Shown in pieces: positions 1 to 5,996 of a stretch of DNA of 6,145 nucleotides; within the stretch, counting starts at the first letter, position 1; every line of letters starts with the position of its first letter. A program made the position numbers and the translations under genes. The DNA is taken from positions 1-6,145 of the forward strand of contig CANKNL010000183.1 of the NCBI GenBank assembly GCA_947483345.1, in the 5' to 3' direction. The DNA comes from Chitinophagaceae bacterium. GTDB lineage: Bacteria > Bacteroidota > Bacteroidia > Chitinophagales > Chitinophagaceae. The notes under the pieces are model-generated. The model searched no databases, had not been told where the DNA came from, and worked only from the letters and a program-made list of their open reading frames with translations.

Positions 1-10
1 AGGCCACCCC

Positions 11-18
11 TATTTTTG
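11..18 (+). promoter_or_regulatory. Candidate -7 promoter element of the M1 aminopeptidase gene
   Basis: The octamer TATTTTTG fits the Bacteroidota -7 consensus TAnnTTTG exactly and lies 17 bases before the ATG at 36. Transcription would start around 22-26, giving a very short leader of about 10-14 bases with no Shine-Dalgarno sequence, which is common in this phylum. The companion -33 TTG element would fall to the left of the window, so only half of the promoter can be seen. An 8-base AT-rich match can arise by chance; position and orientation are what support it. Confidence 0.45.
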
Positions 19-35
19 CAAACAAAATTATAACC

Positions 36-2477
36 ATGAAAAAAATGCTGATTTTGCTTACGCTACTTGTAGGCCCCATCTTATTAATGGCACAAGTTGG
101 TGCTGTACCAAAAGATACCTTATGGAAGAAAATCTTTCGGGAATCTAACTTAAAAGTGAATGACCTGGTACATACTAAACTAGATGTTAGGTTTGATTAT
201 GAAAAATCATACCTCTACGGCAAAGCCTGGATAACATTAAAGCCTCATTTCTATAATACAGACAGTTTGTTGCTTGATGCAAAAGGCATGGAACTAAAAG
301 AAGTATCAATTATGAAAGGGGCCACCAAATTAAAATTGAAATACGATTATGACGGCATGGCACTAAGAATTACCCTTGATAAAATATATAAAGGCAATGA
401 AAATTATACGGTATACATTGATTATATAAGTAAACCTAATGAATTAAAAGTAAAAGGAAGTGCCGCTATCAGTGATGCCAGAGGATTATATTTTATTAAT
501 CCTGTGGGCGACAATAAAAATAAACCTACACAGATTTGGACACAGGGTGAAACAGAAGCAAACAGCGTTTGGATGCCAACTATTGACAAGCCCAATCAAC
601 GAACTACTAATGAAATTTATATGACTGTGCCGGCCAAATATGTTACCCTTAGTAATGGGCTATTGATCAGTCAGAAGAAAAATACGGATGGTACCAGAAC
701 AGATTACTGGAAAATGGACCTACCACATGCCCCCTATTTATTTTTTATGGGTATTGGTGAATACAGCATTATTAAAGATAGTTACAAAGGAAAAGAAGTA
801 AGTTATTATGTTGAAAAAGAATACGCACCGGTAGCCCGTGGTATTTTTGGCTATACGCCTGAAATGATCAAATTTTTCTCAGAAAAATTAGGGGTCGATT
901 ACCCCTGGCAAAAATATGCACAGATTGTAGGACGGGACTATGTAAGTGGTGCAATGGAAAATACCACCGCCACACTACACCAGGAAGCGGCCTATCAAAA
1001 TGCCAGAGAATTAGTTGATGGCATTGGCTGGGAAGGTACCATAGCACATGAATTATTTCACCAATGGTTTGGTGATCTGGTAACCGCCGAAAGCTGGAGC
1101 CACATTACGGTTAATGAATCTATGGCCGATTACAGCCAGACACTATGGATGGAATATAAACATGGTAAAGATGCTGGCGATGATGAGAATCAACAGGGAT
1201 TACAGGCTTACTTATCAAATCCAAATGAAAGCAAAAAAAATCTTGTTCGGTTTTATTATGCCGATAAAGAAGATGTATTTGATCTGGTGAGTTATCAAAA
1301 AGGAGGACGTGTTCACCATATGTTACGCAACTATGTTGGCGACGATGCTTATTTTAAATCGCTGAACAATTATTTAACTGCCAATAAATTTAAACCCGGC
1401 GAAGCCGGACAAATGCGCCTGGCCTTTGAAGAAGTTACCGGCAAGGATATGAACTGGTTCTGGAATCAATGGTTTTATGGTAGTGGTAACCCTGTTGTAA
1501 AGATTGATTACAATTACGAAACGCCTGGCAAGGCCATGGTCATTATTGAACAAACCCAAAAGACCGACAAAATTTTTCGTTTACCAATAGCTATTGATGT
1601 TTATACCGGTGCAGCAAAAAAAAGGTATACCGTGTGGGTTGAAAACAAAATTGATACGTTTAGTTTTAACTATTCACAAAAGCCCGATCTGATAAATGTG
1701 GATGCTGACAAAATAATGCTTTGGGTAAAAACTGATAACAAGACTTCTGAAAATTATATACACCAAATAAAATATGCACCAAACTATTTAGACAGAAGAG
1801 AAGCACTTGATTATTTTGCTAAAAAAGGCATGCCTGAATTGGCCATTGGTTTAACTGATCCATATGCACCCTTAAGAAGAAATACAATAAAAGCCCTGGA
1901 AAAATCTAAAATGGCTGAAGATGCGAAAATCATTGACGCCATTGAAAAAATGGCCAATACAGATAAGGACAAAAAAACTAAAGCCGCTGCCATTTCTTAC
2001 CTGGCCAAAACCAGTAACGTAAAATATAAATCGCTTTACGAGACAAATATCAACGACAGCAGCTATTCTGTTGCCGGTGCAGCCTTAGAAGGACTGCTTG
2101 GACTTGAACCAACAAAAGCCTATGAATTGGCAAAAAAATACAGTAAAGATGCGAAAGGAAATTTAGGAGACATAGTTGGAGAAATAATGATGTCGCAGGG
2201 AACTGAAGCCGATTTTGACCTGATAGCCGATCGTTATGATCAAATGCCTTTAAGTGAACAAAAGATTGGGGCCTGTGCAACTTTTGCCGGTTACCTTGAA
2301 AAAGTTGGCAACATGACCAATGTAAAAAAAGGCATTGACCTGATCATTAAATTCCGCAATTTAGTGCCCGAACAGTTTAGAAGTTTTGTTGATCCCATGA
2401 TCATGGGTGGATTAAACAAATTAGGAAAAGCTAAAGGAAAAGAGATTGAAGATTATATCAGCAATGGAATGAAATAA
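36..2477 (+). CDS. Secreted M1-family zinc aminopeptidase
   Basis: An 813-residue metallopeptidase predicted to remove N-terminal amino acids from peptides outside the cytoplasm. The start has a signal peptide (MKKM, then a hydrophobic run to about residue 18, probable cleavage after A19) and no lipobox cysteine. A beta-rich N-terminal domain covers roughly residues 45-240. The catalytic domain shows the exopeptidase motif GAMEN (305-309) and the zinc site HELFHQW (338-344) with the third ligand E361 in NESMADY. The spacing HExxH-x18-E is exactly that of family M1. Y420 in SYQKGG matches the conserved transition-state tyrosine. From about 583 the protein becomes helical, with HEAT-like repeats, as in other long M1 enzymes. 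All key residues are present, so it should be active. I see no type IX secretion tail; location is probably periplasmic. A second Met at residue 4 is possible, but the first gives the better signal peptide. Substrate preference cannot be read from sequence. Confidence 0.95.
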   Translation: MKKMLILLTLLVGPILLMAQVGAVPKDTLWKKIFRESNLKVNDLVHTKLDVRFDYEKSYLYGKAWITLKPHFYNTDSLLLDAKGMELKEVSIMKGATKLKLKYDYDGMALRITLDKIYKGNENYTVYIDYISKPNELKVKGSAAISDARGLYFINPVGDNKNKPTQIWTQGETEANSVWMPTIDKPNQRTTNEIYMTVPAKYVTLSNGLLISQKKNTDGTRTDYWKMDLPHAPYLFFMGIGEYSIIKDSYKGKEVSYYVEKEYAPVARGIFGYTPEMIKFFSEKLGVDYPWQKYAQIVGRDYVSGAMENTTATLHQEAAYQNARELVDGIGWEGTIAHELFHQWFGDLVTAESWSHITVNESMADYSQTLWMEYKHGKDAGDDENQQGLQAYLSNPNESKKNLVRFYYADKEDVFDLVSYQKGGRVHHMLRNYVGDDAYFKSLNNYLTANKFKPGEAGQMRLAFEEVTGKDMNWFWNQWFYGSGNPVVKIDYNYETPGKAMVIIEQTQKTDKIFRLPIAIDVYTGAAKKRYTVWVENKIDTFSFNYSQKPDLINVDADKIMLWVKTDNKTSENYIHQIKYAPNYLDRREALDYFAKKGMPELAIGLTDPYAPLRRNTIKALEKSKMAEDAKIIDAIEKMANTDKDKKTKAAAISYLAKTSNVKYKSLYETNINDSSYSVAGAALEGLLGLEPTKAYELAKKYSKDAKGNLGDIVGEIMMSQGTEADFDLIADRYDQMPLSEQKIGACATFAGYLEKVGNMTNVKKGIDLIIKFRNLVPEQFRSFVDPMIMGGLNKLGKAKGKEIEDYISNGMK

Positions 2478-2504
2478 ATAAAAATGCCGTTAAATAAAAA
2501 TGCC
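2475..2504 (+). repeat. Short direct repeat at the aminopeptidase stop codon
   Basis: The 14-mer TAAATAAAAATGCC occurs twice, at 2475-2488 and 2491-2504. The first copy begins with the TAA stop codon and the second runs into the left arm of the terminator. It may be a small tandem duplication (16-bp period) or chance similarity in AT-rich DNA. The identity is seen directly; its origin is inferred. Confidence 0.6.
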
Positions 2505-2532
2505 TCCGGAAAAAACCGGAGGCATTTTTATT
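2493..2532. terminator. Bidirectional intrinsic terminator between convergent genes
   Basis: A perfect 17-bp inverted repeat (arms 2493-2509 and 2516-2532) encloses a 6-base loop of A residues. The GC core GCCTCCGG/CCGGAGGC is flanked by A-run and T-run arms, so the transcript of either strand ends in a U-tract after a GC-rich stem. It begins 15 bases after the aminopeptidase stop and 19 bases beyond the stop of the leftward TPM gene. It can therefore end transcription of both convergent units. Confidence 0.93.
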
Positions 2533-2551
2533 ATCCATAATTTAAATAAAG

Positions 2552-3331
2552 TTACCAGCTGCCGCTTGCACCACCTCCCCCAAAACTACCACCGCCAAAA
2601 CCTCCGAAGCCTCCAGAGCTTCCTCCTCCACCGCCGCCACTACTTCCGCCGCCACTGCTGAGCATGTTAGCAATCGTCCAGGCGGCAAAACCTCGCCTGC
2701 TCATAAAAGAACCGCCGCCGCCGCCCTTACCAGCACTTACAATAATAAAAATAATGATCATGATGATGATAAAAATAATCCTACCACCAGAAATTCTTTT
2801 CTTTCCGTAACCCTTTGGTGCAGTATATTCACCCTTAACAGCCTGAATTATGGCATCCGTTCCCTCATCTATGCCCCGGTAATAATCATCGCCTTTAAAA
2901 TTAGGAACGATAACGTCATCAATAATATGCTTACAGGTAATATCTGGCAAAGCACCTTCAACCCCATAACCGGTTGCAATATTCAATTTATGGTCGTCTT
3001 TTGCAATAAGTAAAACAACGCCATTGCTGAATTCTTTTCCGCCCACACCCCAGGCCCTACCCAGTTTTACGTTATAATCCGAAATATCATTGCCGTTTAA
3101 TGATGGGATAATAACAACAGCAATTTGTGTTGATGTGCTGTCATTAATGGCAACCAATTTATTTTCTAAAGCCTGCTTTTGGTCGGGGGTAAGGGTATTG
3201 GTAAAATCATTTACCAGTTTAGGAGGAGATGGTTTTTGCGTAAGTAGTTTTTCCAGGTCAAAAGAATCCTGGGAAAAAGTTACCACACTAACCAGCAGTA
3301 AAACAAATATGTATAGAAGTTTTTTCATCAT
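2552..3331 (-). CDS. Exported TPM-domain protein (YgcG type) with glycine-rich C-terminal tail
   Basis: A 259-residue envelope protein. Residues 1-21 form a signal peptide (MMKKLL plus hydrophobic core, ending TFSQ). A TPM domain (TPM_phosphatase fold) spans about 38-166, with the typical segments ALENKL, STQIAVVIIPSLNG, GRAWGVGGKEFSNGVVLLIA and IATGYGVEGALPD. A single membrane helix follows at about 184-200, very rich in Ile, then a glycine/serine-rich tail (202-259) ending GASGSW. This order is standard for YgcG-like proteins. The plant relative TLP18.3 has been reported as an acid phosphatase, but the bacterial function is unsettled, so no enzyme activity is claimed. The gene overlaps the preceding TPM gene by 4 bases, implying translational coupling. 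Met2 (ATG at 3328) would also work and would remove the overlap. The bidirectional terminator lies just downstream. Confidence 0.92.
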   Translation of the reverse strand: MMKKLLYIFVLLLVSVVTFSQDSFDLEKLLTQKPSPPKLVNDFTNTLTPDQKQALENKLVAINDSTSTQIAVVIIPSLNGNDISDYNVKLGRAWGVGGKEFSNGVVLLIAKDDHKLNIATGYGVEGALPDITCKHIIDDVIVPNFKGDDYYRGIDEGTDAIIQAVKGEYTAPKGYGKKRISGGRIIFIIIMIIIFIIVSAGKGGGGGSFMSRRGFAAWTIANMLSSGGGSSGGGGGGSSGGFGGFGGGSFGGGGASGSW

Positions 3332-3783
3332 TTGCCAAAAACAATTTCGTCGGGCAACTCATTTTTATCATCAGTTGCTGAGTAAGGGAATTTCTCTTTC
3401 AGTGTTTCGCCTATCTGCCTGATGCATTGCTCAATGCCATTACTGATATTGTCCTTTGTAAATTGGACAAGCATGTTTTTTACCGCATTATTCCAATATT
3501 CTGCTCCTGCTTTTTTATAAATACCTTCATCTGCAAACAAGGCCAGCTCATGATGATCCATGGCAATGTATAAAAGCACTGCATTACGCTCTACAGTTTC
3601 CTGCATTTTTAATTTGAAGAAAATTTCGGCAGCACGGTCAATGGCATCCACATAAGAATTTTTGCTTTCTACATAAATTCTTATCTCTCCACTGGTTTCT
3701 TTTTCGGCCATACGAATGGCTTCTACAATCTGTGCTTTATCTGCAGCAGAAAAAAATTCTCTCTTTTTAAATAAAGAAAACAT
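3328..3783 (-). CDS. Soluble TPM-domain protein
   Basis: A 151-residue protein that is essentially one TPM domain (about 10-135). Visible segments are AIRMAEKETSGEIRIYVES (22-40), the helix region DAIDRAAEIFFKL, and RNAVLLYIAMDHHELALFADEGIY (66-89), which corresponds to the NGVVLLIA...IATGYGVEG block of the next gene. Unlike that gene it has no signal peptide, membrane helix or glycine tail, so it is predicted to be cytoplasmic, perhaps at the inner face of the membrane. It starts 63 bases after lemA, with a hairpin in the gap, and its TGA overlaps the ATG of the next gene. The ATG is taken because the domain begins a few residues later and no in-frame alternative is needed. No Shine-Dalgarno sequence is seen. 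Function unknown; the conserved pairing with lemA suggests a shared process. Confidence 0.9.
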   Translation of the reverse strand: MFSLFKKREFFSAADKAQIVEAIRMAEKETSGEIRIYVESKNSYVDAIDRAAEIFFKLKMQETVERNAVLLYIAMDHHELALFADEGIYKKAGAEYWNNAVKNMLVQFTKDNISNGIEQCIRQIGETLKEKFPYSATDDKNELPDEIVFGK

Positions 3784-3800
3784 CCGGGAATTTTAATAAA

Positions 3801-3837
3801 GCCCATGATCCAATTTATTTAAAGTTGAATCATGGGC
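3801..3837 (-). terminator. Hairpin between lemA and the first TPM gene (possible partial terminator or processing site)
   Basis: Arms GCCCATGAT (3801-3809) and ATCATGGGC (3829-3837) pair perfectly. Three further pairs follow inside after one mismatch, leaving an 11-base loop. On the minus-strand transcript the stem is followed by UUUAUU, so it resembles a modest intrinsic terminator. It begins 9 bases after the lemA stop and ends 17 bases before the TPM start. It could lower read-through into the TPM genes or protect the 3' end of lemA mRNA. No separate promoter for the TPM pair is evident, which argues against complete termination. Confidence 0.55.
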
Positions 3838-3846
3838 CTCTTGAAT

Positions 3847-4434
3847 TTATTTTATATCAAACTTAATATCAGGTGCTTTTTCACTGCCTGCATCGGCCTT
3901 GTAAAAAGGTTTTTCTTTAAAGCCAAAAATACCCGCTAATATACTTTTAGGGAAACGTTTAACTTTTAAATTATAGCCTTCAATAGATTTATTATAATCC
4001 TGACGGGCCACATTAATGCGGTTTTCTGTTCCCTCTATCTGGGTTTGAAAATCACGAAAGGCTGCTGTGGTTTTAAGATCGGGATATGCTTCAAAAGATG
4101 CAATCAGCCTGCTGAAAGAACCTTGCAGGTTGGCCTGTGCTTTTTGATAAGCCTCCAGAGAAGCCGGGTCATTGATATCTACATTAATAGACGTGGCTTT
4201 TGCTCTTGCTTCTACAACCGCCTGCAAAGTAGACTTTTCAAAATTAGCCGATGCTTCTACCGTTTTGATGATGCTGCTGTATAAATCAGTTCTGCGCTGA
4301 TAGTTGGTTTCTACGTTACTCCAAACTTTTTTTACATCCTGGTCGGCGGTTACCAAACCATTGTAACCATTACAACCCCAAAAGCCAAGGATAAGAACAA
4401 TGCCTAATCCTATTAATAACCCTGTACGTTTCAT
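3847..4434 (-). CDS. lemA: LemA family protein
   Basis: A 195-residue envelope protein of the LemA family, close to the usual family length. One N-terminal membrane segment (about 5-20) is followed by GCNGYNGLV, the family's typical N-out junction, and then a long helical-bundle domain. Diagnostic stretches are VWSNVETNYQRRTDLYSSII (37-56), VEARAKA (74-80), SFEAYPDLK (113-121) and the signature IEGTENRINVARQDYN (133-148). A C-terminal FPKSILAGIFGF segment (161-172) matches the usual end of the domain. C21 lies directly after the hydrophobic run, but the preceding FWG is a poor lipobox, so lipidation is uncertain. It leads a lemA-TPM-TPM cluster seen in many Bacteroidota. Biochemical function is not established; despite the name there is no kinase domain. 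The spacer to pgk is 153 bases, so an independent promoter is possible. Confidence 0.95.
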   Translation of the reverse strand: MKRTGLLIGLGIVLILGFWGCNGYNGLVTADQDVKKVWSNVETNYQRRTDLYSSIIKTVEASANFEKSTLQAVVEARAKATSINVDINDPASLEAYQKAQANLQGSFSRLIASFEAYPDLKTTAAFRDFQTQIEGTENRINVARQDYNKSIEGYNLKVKRFPKSILAGIFGFKEKPFYKADAGSEKAPDIKFDIK

Positions 4435-4506
4435 AATTTTTGTTTTAGTGTTAAGAAGTTAAAAATAATATACTTTTTCTATACAAAATATTAATTCTTC
4501 ATCTGG

Positions 4507-4526
4507 TTGAAAAGTAACCTTTTCAA
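4507..4526. repeat. Inverted repeat upstream of lemA
   Basis: TTGAAAAG (4507-4514) and CTTTTCAA (4519-4526) form a perfect 8-bp dyad with a 4-base centre, 72 bases upstream of the lemA ATG. The spacing is compatible with a protein-binding operator or a small RNA stem. It is AT-rich and could be chance; no regulator family can be assigned from it. Confidence 0.35.
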
Positions 4527-4540
4527 TTTGTTAATCTTAC

Positions 4541-4577
4541 CCCATCCTAAATCCTTCTCCTTCTGGAGAAGGATTTT
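4541..4577 (-). repeat. Hairpin downstream of pgk with repeat-like flank
   Basis: Arms AAATCCTTCTCC (4549-4560) and GGAGAAGGATTT (4565-4576) pair perfectly over 12 bp with a 4-base loop, 11 bases after the pgk stop codon. On the transcript the stem is followed by AGGATGGGG rather than a U-tract, so it is not a classical intrinsic terminator. The pattern of a CCTTCTCC/GGAGAAGG stem plus a GGATGGGG tail resembles dispersed intergenic repeats that I recall from Bacteroidota genomes; this family assignment is from memory. It may still stabilise or end the gap-pgk message. Confidence 0.6.
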
Positions 4578-4587
4578 GAGCAGTCTG

Positions 4588-5817
4588 CTAATCATTAATT
4601 GCTTTTATTCCCGGCAAAACCTTTCCTTCAAAATACTCCAGCATGGCGCCACCGCCAGTACTTACATAACTCACTTTATCGGCCAGGTGAAACTTATTAA
4701 CCGCCGCCACACTATCGCCACCGCCAACTAAGCTAAATGCACCATTTGTTGTGGATAAAGCAACTGACTGGGCTACTGACTTTGTACCGGCCTCAAATTT
4801 TTCCATTTCAAAAACACCCATGGGGCCGTTCCATAAAATGGTTTTTGACTTGCCGATTATTTCATTAAAAATGCCACAGGCTTTGGGCCCGATATCCAAA
4901 CCCATCCAACCATCCGGGATGGCATCGCTTGGACGAATATCTGTATTGGCATCGGCAGCAAACTTATCGGCGATGACCGAATCTTCGGGTAAATGAATAC
5001 TTACATTTTTTTGTTTGGCCTTTTCTAAAATATCCAACGCCGTTTGTAATCGATCAGTTTCGCAAAGCGAGGAACCTATTTTACCACCTCTTGCCTTTAA
5101 AAATGTATAGGCCATGCCACCGCCAATGATAATATCGGTTGCTCTTTCCAATAAATTTTCGATGATCAGAATTTTATCTGACACCTTTGCCCCGCCTATG
5201 ATTGCACAGAAAGGTTTTTCTGCTTCATGCAAAACTTTCTCTGCACTTGCTACTTCATCATTCATCAGTAGACCAAACATTCTTTTTTCAGTTGGAAAGA
5301 ATTTGGCGACCACTGCCGTTGATGCATGTGCCCGGTGGGCTGTACCAAAAGCATCATTCACATACACATCACCCAGTTGACTCAATTTTTCTGCAAAAGC
5401 TTCTTCACCCTTTTCTTCTTCCTTGTAAAAACGAAGGTTTTCCAGAATTAAAACTTCACCGGGCTTTAACATAGACGCTGTAAGTGAGGCCTGGGTTCCA
5501 ATGCAATCATCTGCAAAGAACACCCTGGTGCTTCCATCGCCGATAGCGGGATTGGTATGGCCAACATTAAGCAATTTATAAAGCGGGTTAACCAAGTGTT
5601 TTAATGAGTATTTATCAGATGGCCCGTCTTTTGGACGGCCCAGGTGACTCATCAATATAACACTGCCGCCATCTGCCAGTACTTTTTTAATGGTAGGGAT
5701 GGTTGCCGTCATGCGGGTATCATCAGTGATGTTAAACTGCTCATCTAAAGGAACATTAAAATCAACACGAATAAGGACTTTATGACCTGCAAAATTAAAA
5801 TCTGAAAATTTACTCAT
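4588..5817 (-). CDS. pgk: Phosphoglycerate kinase
   Basis: Converts 1,3-bisphosphoglycerate and ADP to 3-phosphoglycerate and ATP in glycolysis, and runs in reverse in gluconeogenesis; cytoplasmic. The 409-residue product shows RVDFNVP (17-23) and SHLGRP (57-62) for 3-phosphoglycerate binding, and ENLRFYKEEE (126-135). It also has NDAFGTAHRAHAS (154-166), GGAKVSDK (208-215) with the nucleotide-side lysine, WNGPMGVFE (329-337), GGGDS (365-369) and STGGGA (386-391). Both Rossmann-like lobes are complete, so the enzyme should be active. An in-frame ATG at 5880 would add 21 residues, but those derive largely from a repeat element. The ATG at 5817 gives MSKFSDFNFAGHKVLIRVDF, which matches where the family begins, so it is chosen. 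No clear Shine-Dalgarno sequence precedes it. It follows gap on the same strand, separated by 179 bases. Confidence 0.97.
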   Translation of the reverse strand: MSKFSDFNFAGHKVLIRVDFNVPLDEQFNITDDTRMTATIPTIKKVLADGGSVILMSHLGRPKDGPSDKYSLKHLVNPLYKLLNVGHTNPAIGDGSTRVFFADDCIGTQASLTASMLKPGEVLILENLRFYKEEEKGEEAFAEKLSQLGDVYVNDAFGTAHRAHASTAVVAKFFPTEKRMFGLLMNDEVASAEKVLHEAEKPFCAIIGGAKVSDKILIIENLLERATDIIIGGGMAYTFLKARGGKIGSSLCETDRLQTALDILEKAKQKNVSIHLPEDSVIADKFAADANTDIRPSDAIPDGWMGLDIGPKACGIFNEIIGKSKTILWNGPMGVFEMEKFEAGTKSVAQSVALSTTNGAFSLVGGGDSVAAVNKFHLADKVSYVSTGGGAMLEYFEGKVLPGIKAIND

Positions 5818-5841
5818 GGTCAACTGATTATTTAAAATAAA

Positions 5842-5938
5842 AACGCAGAGAAAAAGAGAACCAGAGTTTACGCTGAGCATCTATGCGAAAACCCTGCCTG
5901 CCGGCAGGCAGGTTCATTTACTCATTTTCTCTGCGGTT
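5842..5938. mobile_element. MITE/REP-like palindromic element between gap and pgk
   Basis: The outer ends form an inverted repeat: CGCAGAGAAAAAGAG (5844-5858) matches the reverse complement of 5921-5935 at 14 of 15 bases. Inside lies a perfect 20-bp palindrome at 5893-5912. The 8-mer TTAAAATA occurs on both sides (5832-5839 and 5937-5944), which could be a target-site duplication, although it is AT-rich. At about 97 bp with no coding capacity it would be non-autonomous and need a transposase from elsewhere. CGCAGAG-type ends and the CCTGCCTGCC palindrome both resemble dispersed Bacteroidota intergenic repeats as I recall them. It is transcribed within the gap-pgk message and would fold into a large stem. 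Exact borders are uncertain by several bases. Confidence 0.6.
5893..5912. repeat. Perfect 20-bp GC-rich palindrome
   Basis: CCTGCCTGCCGGCAGGCAGG is its own reverse complement and stands out as GC-rich in an AT-rich spacer. Each half is built of CCTG/CAGG units. It forms the core of the surrounding inverted-repeat element. As RNA it could pair within one molecule only as a stem with a small loop opened at its centre, or between two molecules. Confidence 0.9.
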
Positions 5939-5960
5939 AAAATATTTTATTCAAGATCCT

Positions 5961-5981
5961 GTCTTCCTTATGAAGGTAGAC
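5961..5981 (-). other. Small hairpin just after gap
   Basis: GTCTTCCTT (5961-5969) and AAGGTAGAC (5973-5981) pair over 9 positions with one T-T mismatch around a 3-base loop. It begins 15 bases after the gap stop codon. There is no U-tract after the stem, so it is more likely an RNA-stability or processing structure than a terminator, or chance. Confidence 0.3.
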
Positions 5982-5996
5982 GATTGGAACGACTAC

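Noticed and set aside
2640..2740. Trinucleotide-like GCC/CCG repeats suggesting a microsatellite
   Set aside because: Explained by glycine codons of the TPM protein tail; the repeats are imperfect and in frame.
3090..3422. Rightward reading frame of 110 codons
   Set aside because: It is fully antisense to the two well-supported TPM genes; the sequence has no recognisable fold or family features.
4476..4495. Possible leftward lemA promoter near CAAAATATTA (plus-strand reading)
   Set aside because: The spacing within the TAnnTTTG consensus is off by one base, and no TTG lies at the expected distance upstream. Too weak to annotate.
5114..5474. Two overlapping rightward frames opposite pgk
   Set aside because: Antisense shadows of a conserved enzyme gene, rich in unlikely residue mixtures and with no upstream signals.
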